This document shows, piece after piece, positions 37,403 to 46,450 of a stretch of 64,000 nucleotides of DNA (positions within the stretch are counted from its first letter, which is position 1; every line of letters begins with the position of its first letter). This DNA comes from Paenibacillus sp. IHBB 10380 (GTDB lineage: Bacteria; Bacillota; Bacilli; Paenibacillales; Paenibacillaceae). Both the position numbers and the translations under genes were made by a program. The notes below the pieces were generated by a model. The model worked only from the letters and a program-made list of their open reading frames with translations, did not search any database and was not told the DNA's origin. The stretch is taken from assembly GCF_000949425.1 (NCBI RefSeq), contig NZ_CP010976.1, positions 4,092,001 through 4,156,000 on the forward strand, given 5' to 3'.

Positions 37403-38983
37403 TTGAATCTGGAAACTCTTGGAGCTACAAGTCCAATCAACGCAATACACTTTGAACTACACAGCATGGTGCAGGGAAGCTTCTCCCACAACTTGATTGT
37501 TCCACAACAGCACCTGGATACCTATATCATATTAGCGATCGAAGAAGGAGAAGGAGTCCTGGTCTGGAACAACCAAGAGCACCACCTACTATATGGAACA
37601 TGTTTCCTGATTGACCCCGATTCTAATATTGAAATCAAAAATGTCAAAAATACCAACCTATGCCTATGGCTGTTGACATTCTCTGTGCATTCCACCATAA
37701 ACCCCTCTTCTGCCTACTTGAAATCGGGTGAATTCTGCGTGCCATCCTTCGAGTCTTTAATTCGTGGGTTTAAAGGCATCGCAAAGCATCAGAACGACCG
37801 TGAGGTACTAGAGCAAATGGCCAATCATTCCAGATTCCAAAAGGTAATTGGCGGTCTCCTTCCACATATCGGGCATAACAAAACAACCGAAAGCAGCAGG
37901 CAAGCTGTTTCCGAAATCATTGCGCAATTGAAGGAGAATTACCAGGAAGATGTATCCGTAGAGGAGCTTGCTGCGCGAGCCCAAATTAGCAATCGCAGAT
38001 TTACACATTGGTTTAAGCTATTAACCGGAACCAATGTATCCGGCTACATGACGACTTTACGAATGAATCAAGCCAAACAGTTGCTTCTGAGCGGTGGACG
38101 CTTGCAGGAAATTGCCAGTACGGTAGGCTACCGAGATGAATTTTATTTTAATCGACGCTTCAAGCAAACGGTAGGCATTTCTCCCGGCCAGTTCATCCGC
38201 AATCATAAGAAAAAGCAAATTAATATTTGTGCAATGAGTTGCCTCGGCCATCTACTTGCGCTTGGTATTCGTCCAGCCGCTGCCGCAAAAAACTTAACGA
38301 ATAATTATCATTTGAGAGAACTCAGCTCTGATATTCATAAGGTCAACAGTATTCCCTTTCAGCTCGATGAGATTGCCAATCTTCATCCGGAGCTGATCCT
38401 CGCTGCGGATCAACAGGATTACGATAAGCTGTCGAAAGTCGCTCCTACCCTATTGTTCTCAGCCAATGAACATAAGCCGCCTGCTTTGCTCCGGATGCTT
38501 GGAGAAACATTTGGCAAGCAGAATGAGGCAGAACAGTGGATTTTACAGTACAAGCGAAAGACACAGCGCAACAGAGCAAAACTGGCCGGTATTATTCCAA
38601 GCCATGAAACATTCTCGGCCATTGAGATTCGAACCGACTCCATTTATGTTTTCGGCAATTATTGGTGTAGGGGTGCTTACAATTTGTATGATGGACTGGA
38701 ACTTGCAGCTCCAGCAATCATTCAGCATGAAATGATAGATAAAGAAGCCTATCGCATTATATCCGAGGAGCAATTGCCGCTATATGTAGGTGATCATCTT
38801 TTCTTGACGGTCGTCGATCCGGTTCGCTTCAAGCAATTGTCAAACACTCCATGGTGGAAATCAATGCCTGCTGTATCACATAACCAGGTCTACCAAACCA
38901 ATCTTCTGAATTTTGGTGTTAGTGATCCGATCTCTTTGTATAATCAGCTTGATATACAAATGAAATTACTGCTTGCACGATGA
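37403..38983 (+). CDS. AraC-type regulator fused to a siderophore-binding domain (Btr-like)
   Basis: A 526-residue cytoplasmic protein. The N-terminal cupin-like part (to about 150) is followed by an AraC helix-turn-helix (about 180-280; VSVEELAARAQISNRRFTHW, ASTVGYRDEFYFNRRFKQTV) and then a C-terminal periplasmic-binding-type domain without signal peptide. The fusion is that of B. subtilis Btr, which binds bacillibactin and activates its uptake operon. It faces the siderophore-binding lipoprotein gene. TTG 37403 has GGAGGTG six bases before; the ATG at 37388 overlaps that site. Confidence 0.85.
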   Translation: MNLETLGATSPINAIHFELHSMVQGSFSHNLIVPQQHLDTYIILAIEEGEGVLVWNNQEHHLLYGTCFLIDPDSNIEIKNVKNTNLCLWLLTFSVHSTINPSSAYLKSGEFCVPSFESLIRGFKGIAKHQNDREVLEQMANHSRFQKVIGGLLPHIGHNKTTESSRQAVSEIIAQLKENYQEDVSVEELAARAQISNRRFTHWFKLLTGTNVSGYMTTLRMNQAKQLLLSGGRLQEIASTVGYRDEFYFNRRFKQTVGISPGQFIRNHKKKQINICAMSCLGHLLALGIRPAAAAKNLTNNYHLRELSSDIHKVNSIPFQLDEIANLHPELILAADQQDYDKLSKVAPTLLFSANEHKPPALLRMLGETFGKQNEAEQWILQYKRKTQRNRAKLAGIIPSHETFSAIEIRTDSIYVFGNYWCRGAYNLYDGLELAAPAIIQHEMIDKEAYRIISEEQLPLYVGDHLFLTVVDPVRFKQLSNTPWWKSMPAVSHNQVYQTNLLNFGVSDPISLYNQLDIQMKLLLAR

Positions 38984-39067
38984 AGTCTTCTTGACCTCGA
39001 AACTTCTTAATAGGTAAAGGTTTGGCATCCTGAGAAGAGAAGCCCTTGTTGTTATCCAAGGATGCTC

Positions 39068-39116
39068 TTTGAAACAGAGAATGACGAGCCTATGGCTCGT
39101 CATTCTCTGTTTCAAA
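39068..39116. terminator. Bidirectional terminator, 23-bp perfect stem
   Basis: TTTGAAACAGAGAATGACGA continues to a GCC/GGC pair around a three-base loop without a mismatch. It separates the convergent regulator and reductase genes. Confidence 0.88.
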
Positions 39117-39129
39117 GCGATTAGCCCAC

Positions 39130-40173
39130 TTATTCATCTTCCTCTCTTATGCCCAGTGCAAGATTCTTCTCCTTGAACCGTTCGTTATGAGATGAAACAT
39201 ACGCCATCTCCGTAGCTTCAGGATCCATATATAACTTGGCGCTATTTAGCGCCAGTGCGCCACTCGTAAATGTGCCAGCAATCAGCTCGACTTTACTGCC
39301 ATAAGATACGAAATCGCCGGCACCGAAAATGCCAGGGATGTTAGTATCCATCCTTTCTCCGACTTCTAAGTTCCATTCTCCCATGTTCAGACCCCAGTCA
39401 CGAATTGGACCATAATCGATCTTCATTCCATGGTTCACGATCACTGCATCAACCTCTAACTGCTCGCGTTCCTCCGTTTCTACATGGATGATTGTCACGT
39501 GTTCGATGCTCTTCCCGTTACTGCTATGGAGAGCTTCAACCGCAAAAGGTGTACGGATGTTGACGGAGGATTGCTTCATAGTTGTTACATTTCGTTCATG
39601 TCCTCCGAATCGATCACGTCGATGAACCACCGTTACGTTTGCGGCAATCGGCTCTAGCTCATTCGCCCAATCCACTGCCGAATCTCCGCCTCCAGAGATA
39701 AGGACTCGCTTCCCTCTGAAGCCTTCAAGCTCTTGTACTGTGTAGTACAGATTCGTTACTTCATAACGATCAGCTCCTTCAACCTCCAGCTTGGCAAGCT
39801 TTCGGATTCCATAACCAATCGTCAATATGACCGTTCTCGTATGATGACGCTCACCACTTGCGGCCGTCAGGATGATCGTGCCATCCTCCTGACGTTCAAA
39901 ATCGATAATCCGCTGGCCGAGTACAATAGTAGGGTCGAAGGTACGTGCCTGCTCGATCAATTGGGCAATCAACTTCTCACCGCGAATCGGGGTTATACCG
40001 CCTACATCCCAAATCATTTTCTCAGGATACGTAAGAATTCGTCCCCCCAACTCTTGTTGCGACTCAATCAGCTTCGTCTTCAAATCGCGCATGCCACTAT
40101 AGAAGGTCGTATATAATCCAGCGGGGCCTCCGCCAATAATCGTTACATCGTATAGCTCTAAATGTTCATTCAT
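39130..40173 (-). CDS. Ferredoxin/flavodoxin-NADP reductase, YumC-type
   Basis: A 347-residue flavoprotein of the thioredoxin-reductase-like FNR group. FAD motif [25 protein letters not shown] motif [15 protein letters not shown] and [11 protein letters not shown] are present. The CXXC redox pair of TrxB is absent, which separates the two. Such reductases pass electrons from NADPH to ferredoxin and, in Bacillus, can release iron from ferric siderophores. A Fur box upstream and convergent siderophore genes fit that. The gene order suggests a link but does not prove it. Confidence 0.85.
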   Translation of the reverse strand: MNEHLELYDVTIIGGGPAGLYTTFYSGMRDLKTKLIESQQELGGRILTYPEKMIWDVGGITPIRGEKLIAQLIEQARTFDPTIVLGQRIIDFERQEDGTIILTAASGERHHTRTVILTIGYGIRKLAKLEVEGADRYEVTNLYYTVQELEGFRGKRVLISGGGDSAVDWANELEPIAANVTVVHRRDRFGGHERNVTTMKQSSVNIRTPFAVEALHSSNGKSIEHVTIIHVETEEREQLEVDAVIVNHGMKIDYGPIRDWGLNMGEWNLEVGERMDTNIPGIFGAGDFVSYGSKVELIAGTFTSGALALNSAKLYMDPEATEMAYVSSHNERFKEKNLALGIREEDE

Positions 40174-40200
40174 CTTTTGCCTCCAGCTTCATGTTTTAAA

Positions 40201-40215
40201 TGATATTAATTATCA
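40201..40215 (-). promoter_or_regulatory. Fur box upstream of the reductase gene
   Basis: TGATATTAATTATCA matches TGATAATNATTATCA at all but one position, about 28 bases before the start. Confidence 0.75.
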
Positions 40216-40412
40216 TTGTCATTAACTGTACTATAATTTGATTTGCTGCTATTAACAATGGAGAAACTGGTCGTTCTTCATACGGAAAGCATCACTTTAG
40301 TATAAAACACAAATTTCAGAACTCATTCGTTATGACATTCACATGGATTATACCGAGATCTAATTCAGGACATCCTCTCGGAACAGTCTCTCTACAATAA
40401 TTAATGTAAAAA
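40216..40412. other. Intergenic region between deoC and the reductase gene
   Basis: About 200 bases of AT-rich sequence carrying the promoter of the reductase gene. I see no small gene or repeat; the terminator of deoC borders it at 40413-40454. Confidence 0.4.
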
Positions 40413-40454
40413 AACCAGTGTTCATGCCCTCTTTGGAGGTCTTGAACACCGGTT
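40413..40454 (-). terminator. Terminator of deoC
   Basis: AACC.GTGTTCA arms with an inner CCTC/GAGG pairing, ending in eight T (one C apart) on the minus strand. Confidence 0.75.
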
Positions 40455-40492
40455 CATTTTCTGCTACGTTTGCTTAGATATTACGTAGGTTC

Positions 40493-41170
40493 TTAGTAAC
40501 TGCTTTGGGACTGCTCCCCTTGCGCGATTGCCACTCCACCACTAGTCCCTATTCGGGTTGCACCCGCTTGAATCATCGCTTGTGCATCCTCTGCACTGCG
40601 TACTCCACCTGAAGCCTTAACACCCAGATCTGGTCCGACAGTCTTACGCATTAATGCGATATCCTCAACGGTAGCTCCTCCGGTGGAGAATCCAGTAGAT
40701 GTTTTGACATAATCAGCCCCAGCTTCAACAGCTAGTTGGCACGCACGCACTTTCTCTTCTTCAGATAGTAAGCAGGTCTCAATAATAACTTTAGTCAAAG
40801 CTTGTCCACGAGCAGCCGCAACAACCGCAGCAATATCCCGTTTCACAAGTGCATCATCATGGTCCTTCAAAGCTCCAATGTTAATAACCATATCTACTTC
40901 TGTTGCCCCATTAGCAATGGCATTCGTAACTTCAAATGCCTTAACTTCTGACGTAGAAGCTCCAAGTGGAAATCCTATGACCGTACATACTTTCACTTCG
41001 GGTGTATCCTTCAATATTTCATGCGCCACTGCAACCCATGTTGGGTTTACACATACCGAGGCAAAGAGAAAGGTTTTGGCTTCTTCAGCCAGCTTAATTA
41101 CTTCATCCCGACTAGCATTTGGCTTCAATAAGGTATGGTCGATCATTCTAGAAACTGATGCTTGGTTCAT
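40493..41170 (-). CDS. deoC: Deoxyribose-phosphate aldolase
   Basis: A 225-residue TIM-barrel aldolase that splits 2-deoxyribose 5-phosphate into glyceraldehyde 3-phosphate and acetaldehyde in nucleoside breakdown. The Schiff-base Lys is in [15 protein letters not shown] and the second Lys in [10 protein letters not shown]. The gene stands alone with its own terminator. Confidence 0.92.
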   Translation of the reverse strand: MNQASVSRMIDHTLLKPNASRDEVIKLAEEAKTFLFASVCVNPTWVAVAHEILKDTPEVKVCTVIGFPLGASTSEVKAFEVTNAIANGATEVDMVINIGALKDHDDALVKRDIAAVVAAARGQALTKVIIETCLLSEEEKVRACQLAVEAGADYVKTSTGFSTGGATVEDIALMRKTVGPDLGVKASGGVRSAEDAQAMIQAGATRIGTSGGVAIAQGEQSQSSY

Positions 41171-41353
41171 TATCTCGTTCCTCCTATACTCTTCTTAGAA
41201 ATCTCAATTTTTCAATCAACAACTACTGCTATTATGGAATTATTTATCCAAAAATGCAAAGGTCCACCAATACATGTTTTCATTATGATCATTAAAAAAG
41301 CTATCCGACTCAATAGATGATATCGGATAGCCCTTACTTCGTAAGTTTACTTA

Positions 41354-41671
41354 TTATTTAATGGAATCGAGATATTCTGTGATCTGAGTCGGTGTCTTGG
41401 CAAATTTACTATGCAAGTGGGCAATCTTCTCCCCATTTCGATACACTAACAGACTCGGTATACCTCGAACATCATTCTGTTCCGAAATATTTGGGAATGA
41501 TTCCACATCCATAGCATAGAAATGTTTGTCGGGATTATTGTCTATAATTCCATCCATAAATTTATCCAATGTCTTGCAGTCAGGACACCATGTTGCATCA
41601 TATTTAATAACAGTTAATTCATCACCTTGCGTCAGCTGTTTATATTGTTCTTCTGTTTGAATTCTTTCCAT
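41354..41671 (-). CDS. Thioredoxin-family protein (WCPDC)
   Basis: A 105-residue cytoplasmic thioredoxin-fold protein. The active site reads ATWCPDCKTLDKFM and the cis-Pro segment RGIPSLLVYRNGE. The WCPDC motif differs from the WCGPC of housekeeping thioredoxin and matches YtpP/YdfQ-like proteins of Bacillus. It probably reduces disulfides under stress; no partner is encoded nearby. Confidence 0.82.
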   Translation of the reverse strand: MERIQTEEQYKQLTQGDELTVIKYDATWCPDCKTLDKFMDGIIDNNPDKHFYAMDVESFPNISEQNDVRGIPSLLVYRNGEKIAHLHSKFAKTPTQITEYLDSIK

Positions 41672-41794
41672 GTCTTTGTTCCTCCTATGTGTGGCTATAC
41701 CCTAAGTCTTATTCGCTATGCAATGATAAAATTCACACTCGAATGACTTAATGTACATTTTAACCATTATTTTTTTTTTTGCAAATTCATGTTT

Positions 41795-41846
41795 AACAGC
41801 AAAAAGCGCAGTTTGGCCAGATTCGGCATAACTGCGCTTTTTGTTG
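41795..41846 (-). terminator. Terminator of ppaC
   Basis: A stem AACA.CAAAAAGCGCAGTT around a 16-base loop; it would act in both directions. Confidence 0.7.
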
Positions 41847-41852
41847 AACACT

Positions 41853-42785
41853 CTAGATTTTATTCAATGTTTCAGTCAACACCGGTACAATCTGAGATTT
41901 ACGTGATACTACGCCTTTTAGAATGGCTTTGTTATCGTCTAGCTTCACATTGTAAGCTTGCTCTACCGCATGTGCTGAAGCTCCAAGTGCTAAGGCTACA
42001 GAATCATTATTCAGAATATCTGTCACTACAAATACGAACAGATCCAAACTCTTAGCTGCAATAACATCTGTGAGCGCCTTCTCCAATTCTGCTTGACGAG
42101 CCAGAACATCGTTCGTATCCACAGCATTGACTTGAGCGATCTCAACCTTAAAGTTCCCCATTTGGAACTCCTTAGCATCAAGGGAGATCAATTCACTGAT
42201 ACTTTTATCACTAAGGTCTGCTCCAGCTTTAAGCATTTCAAGACCATAGCTCTCCAAATTAACACCAGCGATTTCAGCTAGCTCCTTAGCTGCAGCTACA
42301 TCTTCATCTGTACAAGTTGGAGATTTCAATAATAGGGAATCTGAAATGATAGCCGATAGCATTAAGCCCGCGATTTCTTTACGAATAGCTACCCCTTTTT
42401 CCTTATATATTTTATTAAGTATAGTCGCTGTACAGCCTACAGGCTCTGCACGATAATACAACGGATGGCTCGTCTCAAAATTCGCAATACGATGGTGATC
42501 AATAACCTCGATAACACGAACCTGATCAAGATCACTTACACTTTGTTGACGTTCATTATGATCGACTAGAATAACTTCTTGCACTTCATTCGCTACCGTC
42601 TCCACTTGACGTGGTGCTGATACTTTGAAATGATCAAGTGCATATTGTGTCTCACCGTTAACACTACCTAGACGAACAGGTTCTGCATCCACACCCATTG
42701 CTTTCTTGAGTTCCGCATACGCAATGGCAGAACAAATGGTATCACTGTCTGGATTTTTATGCCCAAAAATAAGAACTTTACTCAT
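41853..42785 (-). CDS. ppaC: Manganese-dependent inorganic pyrophosphatase
   Basis: A 310-residue DHH-family (class II) pyrophosphatase that hydrolyses pyrophosphate to drive biosynthesis. Metal ligands sit in [24 protein letters not shown] and [10 protein letters not shown]; the C-terminal DHHA2 motif is [13 protein letters not shown] 42785 gives the family N-terminus [14 protein letters not shown]; an ATG at 42791 is closer to GGAGAG and cannot be excluded. Confidence 0.92.
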   Translation of the reverse strand: MSKVLIFGHKNPDSDTICSAIAYAELKKAMGVDAEPVRLGSVNGETQYALDHFKVSAPRQVETVANEVQEVILVDHNERQQSVSDLDQVRVIEVIDHHRIANFETSHPLYYRAEPVGCTATILNKIYKEKGVAIRKEIAGLMLSAIISDSLLLKSPTCTDEDVAAAKELAEIAGVNLESYGLEMLKAGADLSDKSISELISLDAKEFQMGNFKVEIAQVNAVDTNDVLARQAELEKALTDVIAAKSLDLFVFVVTDILNNDSVALALGASAHAVEQAYNVKLDDNKAILKGVVSRKSQIVPVLTETLNKI

Positions 42786-42936
42786 AATCATTATTCTCTC
42801 CTTCTCGTCTTCGATAATAAATACGCCAGAATGATTGTCCTATGTATAGATTATAACTTCAATGGTGACTTATTCCAATCCCTTTACAGAGAATAATTCC
42901 AAAATAGACAAGGATGCACGACTTCGTTGTATTATT

Positions 42937-42961
42937 AAAGGGACGGCACAGCCGTCCTTTA
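42937..42961 (-). terminator. Terminator of the MFS gene
   Basis: AAAGGGACGGC pairs across a three-base loop; T-rich on both sides. Confidence 0.75.
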
Positions 42962-42971
42962 TTTAAAGACG

Positions 42972-44153
42972 CTATCCGCCCATCGCATCCGAAGACTCAT
43001 TCCCTTGTCTAACCATGAGCATACATGCCAACGCCACGAGCAAACTCGCCGATGCACAATAGAACAATATGGAATACCCAAAGTTATCGATCATCTGACC
43101 CAGTAAAGGTGGAGATGATATGGCAGCTAATGAAGATACTAAGTAGTACAATCCTGTTCTTGTACCAATACTCTCTTCCTTACCTGTTGAAATAATAAAA
43201 GGGTAAGAGTTGATATTAATACATGCCCAGAACATCCCCCCTATGAGCAGTACAACACGAAGCATGAGTAAATCTTTCACGAAGATGACAAGAGTAAAGA
43301 CTACAAACAAGCCACATATGCCTGTAATGATCATCTTTCTCTTTCCGAATCGTTTGCCCAACAATCCACTTGGAATCGCAAAGAGAACAAAGGCTACAGA
43401 GAAGAAGGTAAGTGAGAAGGCAGAGGCCTTCTCACTCAGCCCAAGATAGTTCTTACCATATAAAGTGAACAAAGTTTCAACACCTTGATAAGAGACGAAC
43501 CAGAAAAAAATAGCGGCTAGTAAAAATAACGTCGTACGATCAAACTGACTTTTTAACGAAATACGGGGTATCCTTGTTTCTTCCGAGTTCACGCCATCTC
43601 TCTCTTCCTTAATCGATCGAGAGACAACCAGAAGACAAATAAGTGTTACGATTCCCGCAGCTATGAAAGGTGCCGACCGATGAAGATCATACATCATGGA
43701 GCCTACACCAAATGCAATGATAGATCCTACTCCGCCCATGAAATTAATAATTCCGTTTGCTTTCGTGCGTCTATTCTCTGGTGTAATATCTGGCATTAAT
43801 GCAATGGTCGGGGATCGATACAGGCTCATAGATAGATTCATCAGGATCATGAATAATAGAAGAGTGAATAACCCCGTATGAAAGGGAATAATAGCTGTGA
43901 AGATCGCAGCAAGTGGCATTCCTACTAGCAAATAGGGGATTCTTCGACCATATCGAGTTCTAGTACGGTCACTTCGATTCCCTATCCATGGTTGTAGAAA
44001 CAGCGCAAAATAATTGTCTATTGTCATCAAAAAGCCCACAACGGCTATGCTTTGTACGTAATTTTCCAGAAAGAAAGGAATGAATGCATTATATAATGCC
44101 CATGTAATACTAATACTGAAAAATCCAAAGCCCAGCAACCATGTTCTTTTCAC
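42972..44153 (-). CDS. MFS transporter, SLC45/GPH-like sugar carrier
   Basis: A 393-residue protein with about twelve helices. It starts with SISITWALYNAFIPFFLENY and the loop motif GNRSDRTRTRYGRRIPYLLV, which is characteristic of the SLC45 and related sugar-cation symporters. The start is GTG, four bases after the GDPD stop, with GGAGCG inside that gene's end, so the two are coupled. The substrate is not known. Pairing with a glycerophosphodiesterase might suggest uptake of its products. Confidence 0.75.
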   Translation of the reverse strand: MKRTWLLGFGFFSISITWALYNAFIPFFLENYVQSIAVVGFLMTIDNYFALFLQPWIGNRSDRTRTRYGRRIPYLLVGMPLAAIFTAIIPFHTGLFTLLLFMILMNLSMSLYRSPTIALMPDITPENRRTKANGIINFMGGVGSIIAFGVGSMMYDLHRSAPFIAAGIVTLICLLVVSRSIKEERDGVNSEETRIPRISLKSQFDRTTLFLLAAIFFWFVSYQGVETLFTLYGKNYLGLSEKASAFSLTFFSVAFVLFAIPSGLLGKRFGKRKMIITGICGLFVVFTLVIFVKDLLMLRVVLLIGGMFWACININSYPFIISTGKEESIGTRTGLYYLVSSLAAISSPPLLGQMIDNFGYSILFYCASASLLVALACMLMVRQGNESSDAMGG

Positions 44154-44157
44154 TGGC

Positions 44158-44898
44158 TCACGCTCCTCTATTCGCCAATAGTTCAGCTAATTTATCAGGA
44201 TAATCTGTAATAATACCAGAAACTCCAGCTTCCATCAGTGCCTTCATTCGATCGGGCGCATTCACTGTGAAAGGGTGATAATCTTTACCATGCTCCACGG
44301 CTTCCGCAATAAACTCTGGAAGTACAGCAAGGTGATTCGCATGAAGCGCATCAGCTCCTACAGATGAAGCATAGTCCCATGGCCGATACAATCCTTCCAT
44401 ATACAAGATTCCTGTCCGAATCTCAGGAGCAATCGATTTACAGTGGACTAAGGAGTAATGGTTAAAGCTAGAAATCACGACTCGCTCAGCCATTCCATAT
44501 TGCCTAACAAGGTTAATGACCTTTTCCTCCATCCCCGGATACATAAAGATACCATTCTTTAATTCAATATTTAGTATCGTATCCCGCACACGAAGAAGCT
44601 CTAATAGCTCTTCCAATGTAGGGATGTGCTCCCCCTTAAATGTCTCTCCAAACCAAGAACCGGCATCCTGCGCGGATATTTCCTCTGATATCATGTCTTT
44701 CACAAAGCCCTCTCCAGCAGTGGTTCGGTTGATGGCCTCATCATGAATTAAGACGAGTTGTCCATCCTTCGTCATCTGAACATCCGTTTCAATACCTGTT
44801 GCACCTAATTCAAGACTTTTGGTAAAAGACGCCATCGTGTTCTCAGGACATACCGCAGATGCGCCTCGATGTGCAAAATTAATGATCTTCTTCATCAT
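44158..44898 (-). CDS. Glycerophosphodiester phosphodiesterase
   Basis: A 246-residue cytoplasmic GDPD. It has the N-terminal motif FAHRGASAVCPENTMASF with its catalytic His, metal-ligand GIETDVQMTKDGQLVLIHDE, and the C-terminal GVSGIITDYPDKL. It hydrolyses glycerophosphodiesters from phospholipid to glycerol 3-phosphate and an alcohol. There is no signal peptide, so it works inside the cell, unlike secreted GlpQ. ATG 44898 has GGAGAG eight bases upstream. Confidence 0.88.
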   Translation of the reverse strand: MMKKIINFAHRGASAVCPENTMASFTKSLELGATGIETDVQMTKDGQLVLIHDEAINRTTAGEGFVKDMISEEISAQDAGSWFGETFKGEHIPTLEELLELLRVRDTILNIELKNGIFMYPGMEEKVINLVRQYGMAERVVISSFNHYSLVHCKSIAPEIRTGILYMEGLYRPWDYASSVGADALHANHLAVLPEFIAEAVEHGKDYHPFTVNAPDRMKALMEAGVSGIITDYPDKLAELLANRGA

Positions 44899-44991
44899 TC
44901 ATAGTTCTCTCCTTTTGTCAGTTTCACTTTGTTTTATTATAGTTTCTATTGTTGTTAGATATATCATCTGAATGTAAAAATAGAAAATAAA

Positions 44992-45017
44992 GACCCCATC
45001 CTTGTAAGATTGGGGCC
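44992..45017 (-). terminator. Terminator of the antiporter gene
   Basis: CCCCATC / GATTGGGG arms, T-rich (TCTTTATTTTC) on the minus strand. Confidence 0.65.
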
Positions 45018-45064
45018 GTTAAAGAAATATAATGATAAGACACATCATCTTATAGGAAACTTCG

Positions 45065-46222
45065 TTAGTCTTCTTTTACAACGGATGGCTCACGAAACAA
45101 GTACTTTAACAATGGCGGAGCCACTAAAGTAGTTAGAATAACCATAATAATAACGGAAGTGAAATATTCAGGCTGTAGCAAGCCTGCTTCCAAACCTGTG
45201 GCAGCGATAATTAGAGCCACTTCTCCTCTTGAGATCATCCCCGCTCCAATAGCAATAGAGGAATGATTGTTAAATCCAGTAAGGCGTGCTCCGAGTCCTC
45301 CACCGATCCACTTACTTACAATAGCAACAAGTGATAGTACAATTAGAAACACTATTTGTTGCCCTACACCCTCAAACGATACATTCAATCCAATACTCAC
45401 AAAGAAAACAGGAACAAAAATAGAGTAAGCAATCGGCTCCAGCTTCTTCTCTACTGTATGCTTAAATGAAGTTTGCGAAATAGCGATGCCGGCTGCAAAT
45501 GAACCTATAATACCAGCCATACCCATGATATCTGCAAAATAGGCAAATCCAAAACATATAATTAAAGCAGCGCTCATCGTTGCTTCTGTTACTCTGAGTG
45601 GCGCAAATATTTTCATAAATCTTGGCACAAGTAACCATCCCGCTACAATAATGACTGCGAAGAACAACACCTTTTTACCGATTAATAGTCCTAATGAAAC
45701 ATCTGCCCCAGTTCCGAGCAGACTCATCATCACCGCAAGTAGAATGACCACGAGTACATCATCCACAACAGCAGCGCCCAGAATCGTTGTGCCTTCGCGC
45801 GAATTCAACTTGTTCATATCCTTTAGCACCTGAGCAGAAATACTGACCGAAGTAGCACTAAAAATAACACCCATGAAAAGAGCATAGTTATGTGGAAATC
45901 CGAATACTTCTGCAACTGCGAATCCCCCAAGGAAAGGAAGAATAATACCTCCAACAGCTACAGCCAGTGCGGACTTCCAATTTCTCCGAAGCTGATCCAG
46001 GTCCGTCTCAAGACCCGCTATGAACATGAGTAACAGCACACCAATTTCCGACATTTCATGAATAAAGCTGCTATCACTTGGAATCCATCCTAAGACGGCA
46101 GGACCTAGAATAACCCCAACAATTAACTTACCCAGGACTGCTGGCTGCCCTAATCGAACAGCAAGATCACCTGCAACTTTAGTGAACACTAGAATAAGTA
46201 CAAGATATAAAACAAAAGCCAT
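45065..46222 (-). CDS. Cation:proton antiporter (CPA2/KefB-type)
   Basis: A 385-residue membrane protein with about twelve helices, of the monovalent cation/proton antiporter-2 family. LGQPAVLGKLIVGVILGPAV and the ion-binding SVSISAQVLKDMNKL and AAVVDDVLVVILLAV stretches are typical. It lacks the C-terminal TrkA-N regulatory domain of KefB. It exchanges Na+ or K+ for protons at the membrane; which ion is not clear. Confidence 0.82.
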   Translation of the reverse strand: MAFVLYLVLILVFTKVAGDLAVRLGQPAVLGKLIVGVILGPAVLGWIPSDSSFIHEMSEIGVLLLMFIAGLETDLDQLRRNWKSALAVAVGGIILPFLGGFAVAEVFGFPHNYALFMGVIFSATSVSISAQVLKDMNKLNSREGTTILGAAVVDDVLVVILLAVMMSLLGTGADVSLGLLIGKKVLFFAVIIVAGWLLVPRFMKIFAPLRVTEATMSAALIICFGFAYFADIMGMAGIIGSFAAGIAISQTSFKHTVEKKLEPIAYSIFVPVFFVSIGLNVSFEGVGQQIVFLIVLSLVAIVSKWIGGGLGARLTGFNNHSSIAIGAGMISRGEVALIIAATGLEAGLLQPEYFTSVIIMVILTTLVAPPLLKYLFREPSVVKED

Positions 46223-46299
46223 AACTCCATCTCCCTTTTCTTCTATCCATAGTAACTTTCCTCTTTTAACGATTCTTTATGAAAAAAAGCATACAAAAA

Positions 46300-46324
46300 G
46301 AGGGACCCACAGAACTGGTCCCTC
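46300..46324. terminator. Terminator hairpin, GAGGGACC
   Basis: GAGGGACC / GGTCCCTC arms around nine bases, flanked by A-runs on the right (T-run on minus) and left, so bidirectional. Confidence 0.75.
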
Positions 46325-46337
46325 AAAAAAAAACAGA

Positions 46338-46361
46338 AGGAGCCCTTGGTGACAGGCTCCT
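46338..46361 (-). terminator. Terminator of the second chemoreceptor gene
   Basis: AGGAGCC / GGCTCCT arms around ten bases, then TTCTGTTTTTTTTT on the minus strand. Confidence 0.75.
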
Positions 46362-46450
46362 CCAATAAAACAATACTGCATATAATTAACCGTTACTATA
46401 ACTATATAGCTATTCTATAAGTTTGTAAACTACGTCACAGCAGCTTAACC

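Larger units (their letters stand above)
46223..46450. other. Intergenic region between antiporter and chemoreceptor genes
   Basis: About 230 bases. It holds two terminator hairpins (46300-46324 and 46338-46361) and the start region of the antiporter gene. No small gene is seen. Confidence 0.5.

Noticed and set aside
39733..40116. 127-residue open frame on the plus strand
   Set aside because: It is antisense to the YumC-type reductase, whose motifs are intact. It has no ribosome site or domain.
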